Shown here piece by piece: positions 60,967 through 64,000 of a stretch of 64,000 nucleotides of DNA (the first letter of the stretch is position 1; each line of letters starts with the position of its first letter). This DNA comes from Arthrobacter sp. ok362. GTDB lineage: Bacteria > Actinomycetota > Actinomycetes > Actinomycetales > Micrococcaceae. The translations under genes were made by a program, and so were the position numbers. The notes below the pieces were generated by a model. It made no database searches. It saw nothing but the letters and a program-made list of their open reading frames with translations, and was not told the origin of the DNA. Location of the stretch: positions 253,964-317,963 of the forward strand of contig NZ_FNGC01000003.1 in the NCBI RefSeq assembly GCF_900102785.1, read 5' to 3'.

Positions 60967-61914
60967 ATGTCAGCAGGCGATGGTCCGAGCCTCGCGGAGG
61001 CCGTCAGCGAGGCGACGGCGGTTCTCGCGGCGGCCGGCGTGCCCAGCCCGCGCGTGGACGCCGAGCTCCTGGCCGAGCACCTGCTCGGCGTCGGGCTCGG
61101 CCGGCTGCGCGCGCTGATGCTCGGCGACTCGCCGGCGCCGGCGGGCTATGCCGACCTCGTTGCCGAGCGGGCGCAGCGGATCCCGCTGCAGCACATCACG
61201 GGTGTTGCGCACTTCCGCTACCTGGAACTTGCCGTCGGTCCCGGCGTGTTCATCCCGCGGCCGGAAACCGAATCCGTGGTGCAGCTGGTGCTGGACTGGC
61301 TCAAGGGCAGGGACGGGTTGGCGCACCCCAAAGTGGTGGACCTGGGCACCGGATCCGGCGCGATCGCAGGATCGATCGCGCATGAGGTTCCCGGTGCGGA
61401 AGTCCATGCGGTGGAGTACAGCGAATTTGCGCACGCCTGGGCTGCGAAAAACTTGGCTCCCCTGGGCGTCCACCTCATCCGCGGCGATCTGCGCGACGCG
61501 CTGGGCGAACACAACGGCACCTTCGACGTCGTCGTCTCCAACCCGCCCTACATTCCGGCCGAAGCGATCCCGAACGAACCCGAAGTGGCGCTGCACGACC
61601 CGCCCGAGGCGCTCTACGGCGGGGGAGCGGACGGGATGGAACTTCCGACGGCGGCGGCTGCCTCGGCTGCCCGCCTGCTGGTCCCTGGCGGCTACTTCGT
61701 GATGGAGCACGCCGAAGTCCAGTCGGAATGGATCGCCGCGATGCTTAACCGCACGGGGGTGTTCTCCGAGGTGAGAACGCACCGCGACCTCAACGGCAAG
61801 GACCGTGCCACCAGCGCCGTCCTGACACCGTCTGATCCTGACAAGGTCAGGACAGAGACTGTCAGGCTGACACCGCCAGACCTGAAGCCTTCGAAAAAAT
61901 CGTGCCACAAGTGA
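60967..61914 (+). CDS. prmC: Release factor glutamine methyltransferase
   Basis: A 315-residue SAM-dependent N5-glutamine methyltransferase. An N-terminal helical domain that holds the release factor (AEAVSEATAVLAAAGVPSPRVDAELL, in parts) is followed by VVDLGTGSGAIAGSIA (SAM) and VVSNPPYIP near residue 191, the NPPY motif. It modifies the GGQ Gln of PrfA and PrfB. ATG 60967 (GTG 60964 possible) lies just after prfA. Confidence 0.95.
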   Translation: MSAGDGPSLAEAVSEATAVLAAAGVPSPRVDAELLAEHLLGVGLGRLRALMLGDSPAPAGYADLVAERAQRIPLQHITGVAHFRYLELAVGPGVFIPRPETESVVQLVLDWLKGRDGLAHPKVVDLGTGSGAIAGSIAHEVPGAEVHAVEYSEFAHAWAAKNLAPLGVHLIRGDLRDALGEHNGTFDVVVSNPPYIPAEAIPNEPEVALHDPPEALYGGGADGMELPTAAAASAARLLVPGGYFVMEHAEVQSEWIAAMLNRTGVFSEVRTHRDLNGKDRATSAVLTPSDPDKVRTETVRLTPPDLKPSKKSCHK

Positions 61915-61929
61915 TGAAAGAATAGGCCA

Positions 61930-62670
61930 GTGACGACTAGCTACGATTGCACGGCAGCAGAGCAGCGCGCCGCGGGACTTGAACACGCCCAACGGGCCAT
62001 CCGGGAGAGCAAGTGCGTGGTCTTCCCCACGGACACGGTCTACGGCATTGCCGCCGACGCCTTTTCACCTCTCGCCGTGACCCTGCTGCTCGCGTCCAAG
62101 GGCCGGAGCCGGAAGATGCCCCCGCCCGTGCTGATCCCCAGGCTGAATGCCCTCGACGGCCTCGCCACCGATGTTCCGGCCGAGGCACGGCGGCTGGCCG
62201 AGGCGTTCTGGCCCGGCGGCCTGACCCTGATCCTGCATGCCCAGCCGTCACTGGACTGGGACCTCGGTGAGACCAGAGGGACTGTGGCCCTGCGGATCCC
62301 GGCCGACGAGATCGCCCAGGACCTGCTGACGCTCACCGGGCCCCTTGCTGTCTCCTCCGCGAACCGCACCGGGCACGCAGCGGCGCAGACCGCCGCGGAC
62401 GCCGAGGCCCAGCTGGCGGAATCCGTGGAGGTCTACCTTGAGGGCGGACCCCGGCCCGCCGAGGGTGCCGAGGCTCTCGCCTCGACCATCGTCGACGCGA
62501 CGGCCCTGCCGTTGCGCGTAGTCCGACAGGGGGCCATCAGCCTCGAACGCCTGCGCGGCGTGGTTCCCGGGCTGCTGGACGTCGACGGCAACGCCCCCGA
62601 TGCTGTGGACACTGCTCCGGACGGCGACGCCGCGCCTGAGGGCGACGCGCCTGAGCCCGGCACCGCATGA
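61930..62670 (+). CDS. tsaC: Threonylcarbamoyl-AMP synthase (TsaC/Sua5 family)
   Basis: A 246-residue YrdC-domain protein for the first step of t6A tRNA modification. CVVFPTDTVYGIAADAF near residue 30, LLASKGRSRKMPPPVLI near 53 (Lys and Arg of the active site), WPGGLTLIL near 95 and PLAVSSANRTGHAA near 138 are clear. It lacks the full Sua5 C-terminal domain but carries an acidic, Asp/Pro-rich tail of about 30 residues. GTG 61930 is used. prmC-tsaC linkage is common in actinobacteria. Confidence 0.93.
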   Translation: MTTSYDCTAAEQRAAGLEHAQRAIRESKCVVFPTDTVYGIAADAFSPLAVTLLLASKGRSRKMPPPVLIPRLNALDGLATDVPAEARRLAEAFWPGGLTLILHAQPSLDWDLGETRGTVALRIPADEIAQDLLTLTGPLAVSSANRTGHAAAQTAADAEAQLAESVEVYLEGGPRPAEGAEALASTIVDATALPLRVVRQGAISLERLRGVVPGLLDVDGNAPDAVDTAPDGDAAPEGDAPEPGTA

Positions 62671-63434
62671 CGCTGGAGCGCCAGCACGTCCCCTTCCTCG
62701 ATGTCGATGCGACCCCCATGACGGTGTCCGAGCTGACCGCGGTCCTCAGCACCTACGTGGCCGAGGGCCGGACCCGGATCATGGTGGGGCACAACCTGCA
62801 TAGCGTGACGCTGCTGCACTCCGATCCGGCCTTCCGGTCGTTCTACGAGCGCAGCGACGTGGTGCTGATCGACGGCGCGCCGGTGCTCTGGCTCTGGGCC
62901 AAGACCGGCGAAGAGGATGACGGCCGGAGACCTGTGATGGACTACCGGCTGGGGTCGACCGACTGGATTCCCGCACTGGGCAACGTTGCGGGCCTGAAGC
63001 GTATTGCGGTCATCGGCGCAGGCGCCGTGGCCAACGCCGGCGCCGTGGCCAGGCTGCGGGAGATCGTCCCCGGGGCGCGGGTCGACGGCATGCCCGGCGA
63101 AGGCTGGAACGAGGACGTTGAGGAAACCGCGGTCGAATGGCTTAACCGGCTGCGCCCGCAGCTTGTGCTCCTGGGCCTCGGGATGCCGCTGCAGGAACAG
63201 GTCCTGGTGCGCCGGCTTGCCGTGCTCCCGCCGGCCATCTACTGCGCCGTCGGCGGCGCCATCGAGCAGATTGCCGGTGTGCAGAAGTTGGCGCCGCGCT
63301 GGATCGGGCGGCTCGGGCTCGAATGGGCCTGGCGGCTCATGCTCCACCCGCAGCGGGTGGCCTACCGGGTGTTCGGGGAGCCTTGGGTGCTGCTCGGCCT
63401 GCTGCTCCGCAGACGGCTGCGCCGGCAGCCCTAG
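62667..63434 (+). CDS. WecB/TagA/CpsF-family glycosyltransferase
   Basis: A 255-residue GT26-type glycosyltransferase. VGHNLHSVTLLHSDPAFR near residue 40, VVLIDGAPVLW near residue 66 (the catalytic Asp) and LRPQLVLLGLGMPLQEQVL near 170 match the family, which transfers N-acetylmannosamine or related sugars to lipid-linked oligosaccharides in teichoic acid and enterobacterial antigen synthesis. The start overlaps the tsaC stop by ATGA, yet the function shifts to cell-wall polymer synthesis. Confidence 0.9.
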   Translation: MTLERQHVPFLDVDATPMTVSELTAVLSTYVAEGRTRIMVGHNLHSVTLLHSDPAFRSFYERSDVVLIDGAPVLWLWAKTGEEDDGRRPVMDYRLGSTDWIPALGNVAGLKRIAVIGAGAVANAGAVARLREIVPGARVDGMPGEGWNEDVEETAVEWLNRLRPQLVLLGLGMPLQEQVLVRRLAVLPPAIYCAVGGAIEQIAGVQKLAPRWIGRLGLEWAWRLMLHPQRVAYRVFGEPWVLLGLLLRRRLRRQP

Positions 63435-63449
63435 GGGCGTTAACCCTAG
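63431..63449. terminator. Short hairpin between convergent glycosyltransferase genes
   Basis: ctaggg/ccctag with a 7-base loop, overlapping the stop codon of the GT26 gene. It is weak (6 bp) and has no T tract, so it may be only a partial terminator. Confidence 0.35.
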
Positions 63450-63467
63450 AGCCTGGGACGCGGACGG

Positions 63468-64000
63468 TCAGAACTTCTGGTTCTCCAGCGGACCGAAGCC
63501 CTTGCCGCGGAGCCCGGCGGAAAAGGCGCGGAACCAGTCAGCGAGCCCGCGGAAGTCGCCGCTGCGCAGGAAGTAGCCGAGGTAGCCGCCCACATCCGCG
63601 ATGAAGGACTTGACCCGGAAATGCCGGCGGATCATGTAGCCGCGGTTCCGGTAGTAAAAGTAGCGCTTGAAGGCGGAATCCGGAACAATCACGTGCCACC
63701 GCGCACCGAAGACGTGCTTGGTTTCGGCGAAGGCGTGCGGGTGCGTGATGGCAGCGGTGGTGACCGTGCCGAAACGGATCCCGGCCTTCCTGAGCCTCAG
63801 CGTGAAGTCCACTTCGTCGCCGCGGATGAACAGGCGCATGTCCGGCAGGCCGACTTTGAAGAAGACATCGGAGCGGATCAGGGCGCCGTTGAAGAAGTGT
63901 CCGTTGTCGGGCAGGAACCCGACCTTTTCCACCTCCGCACGCTCATGTGTGACCTTGCCGTTGAGCCGGAAGAAAAAGGACAGCTGGTCGGGGTGGCCGG
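63468..64000 (-). CDS. Family 2 glycosyltransferase, 5' part cut by window edge
   Basis: The last 177 residues of a GT2-type glycosyltransferase. The frame is open to the right edge, so the N-terminal GT-A domain lies outside. RGDEVDFTLRLRKAGI fits the acceptor-side D-x-D and ED region of GT2 enzymes such as rhamnosyl- or galactofuranosyltransferases, followed by ITHPHAFAETKHVFG and a basic C-terminal tail (YYRNRGYMIRRHF). It converges on the GT26 gene, which suggests the start of a cell-wall polysaccharide cluster beyond this window. Confidence 0.85.
   Translation of the reverse strand, partial: GHPDQLSFFFRLNGKVTHERAEVEKVGFLPDNGHFFNGALIRSDVFFKVGLPDMRLFIRGDEVDFTLRLRKAGIRFGTVTTAAITHPHAFAETKHVFGARWHVIVPDSAFKRYFYYRNRGYMIRRHFRVKSFIADVGGYLGYFLRSGDFRGLADWFRAFSAGLRGKGFGPLENQKF

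Overview
The window is a stretch of high-GC chromosome from an actinobacterium, most likely Arthrobacter or a close relative in the Micrococcaceae. The evidence is a mycobacterial-type Kgd (2-oxoglutarate decarboxylase/dehydrogenase fusion), a SigH/RsrA pair, the 24-residue ribosomal protein bL37, an apparent SAM-IV riboswitch, the GuaB1 paralogue of IMP dehydrogenase, a Cds1-type cysteine desulfhydrase and a Rho with a long Arg/Asp/Asn-rich insertion. Many starts are GTG or TTG. All calls come from reading the sequence and translations; no database search was run.

Left part (1-11.7 kb): a tmRNA-3'-end-like segment and a strong terminator precede an accessory-looking cassette of a ClC transporter, a YrhK-like membrane protein and glutamate decarboxylase, which resembles an acid-resistance module. 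A cytoplasmic GH13 glycosidase, a DUF6325/SHOCT pair and two small proteins of unknown function follow. Next is a tight mntH-mntR-crcB-crcB run (manganese import, its regulator, a two-subunit fluoride channel) and a SAM-dependent methyltransferase.

Core block (11.8-33 kb): a SAM-IV-controlled class V aminotransferase; hisN, rsgA and aroA; DoxX; sigH-rsrA with a consensus SigH promoter; bL37; a PadR regulator with its DUF4097 partner and three operator-like repeats; a degenerate SGNH protein; kgd; guaB1; two CNNM/CorC proteins behind a long leader; and znuA-znuC-znuB with a convergent zur and a perfect 41-bp palindrome upstream.

Middle part (33-50 kb): a divergent cds1/sseA sulfur pair, an IS256-type transposase remnant, a DUF222-HNH gene with a truncated duplicate, an alcohol dehydrogenase-HIT pair, hrpA, a GlxA-type regulator with a 55-bp tandem duplication at its end, a protealysin-like protease with an emfourin inhibitor, tRNA-Arg(CCG), and an FMN-binding lipoprotein/ApbE/RnfD-flavodoxin-reductase module.

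Right part (50-64 kb): argS-lysA-hom-thrC-thrB (lysine, threonine and methionine branch of the aspartate family), rho, a nested palindrome, then prfA-prmC-tsaC (translation termination and tRNA modification) and two cell-surface glycosyltransferases. The last one runs off the right edge.

The window is also rich in short tandem repeats, several of which overlap stop codons.
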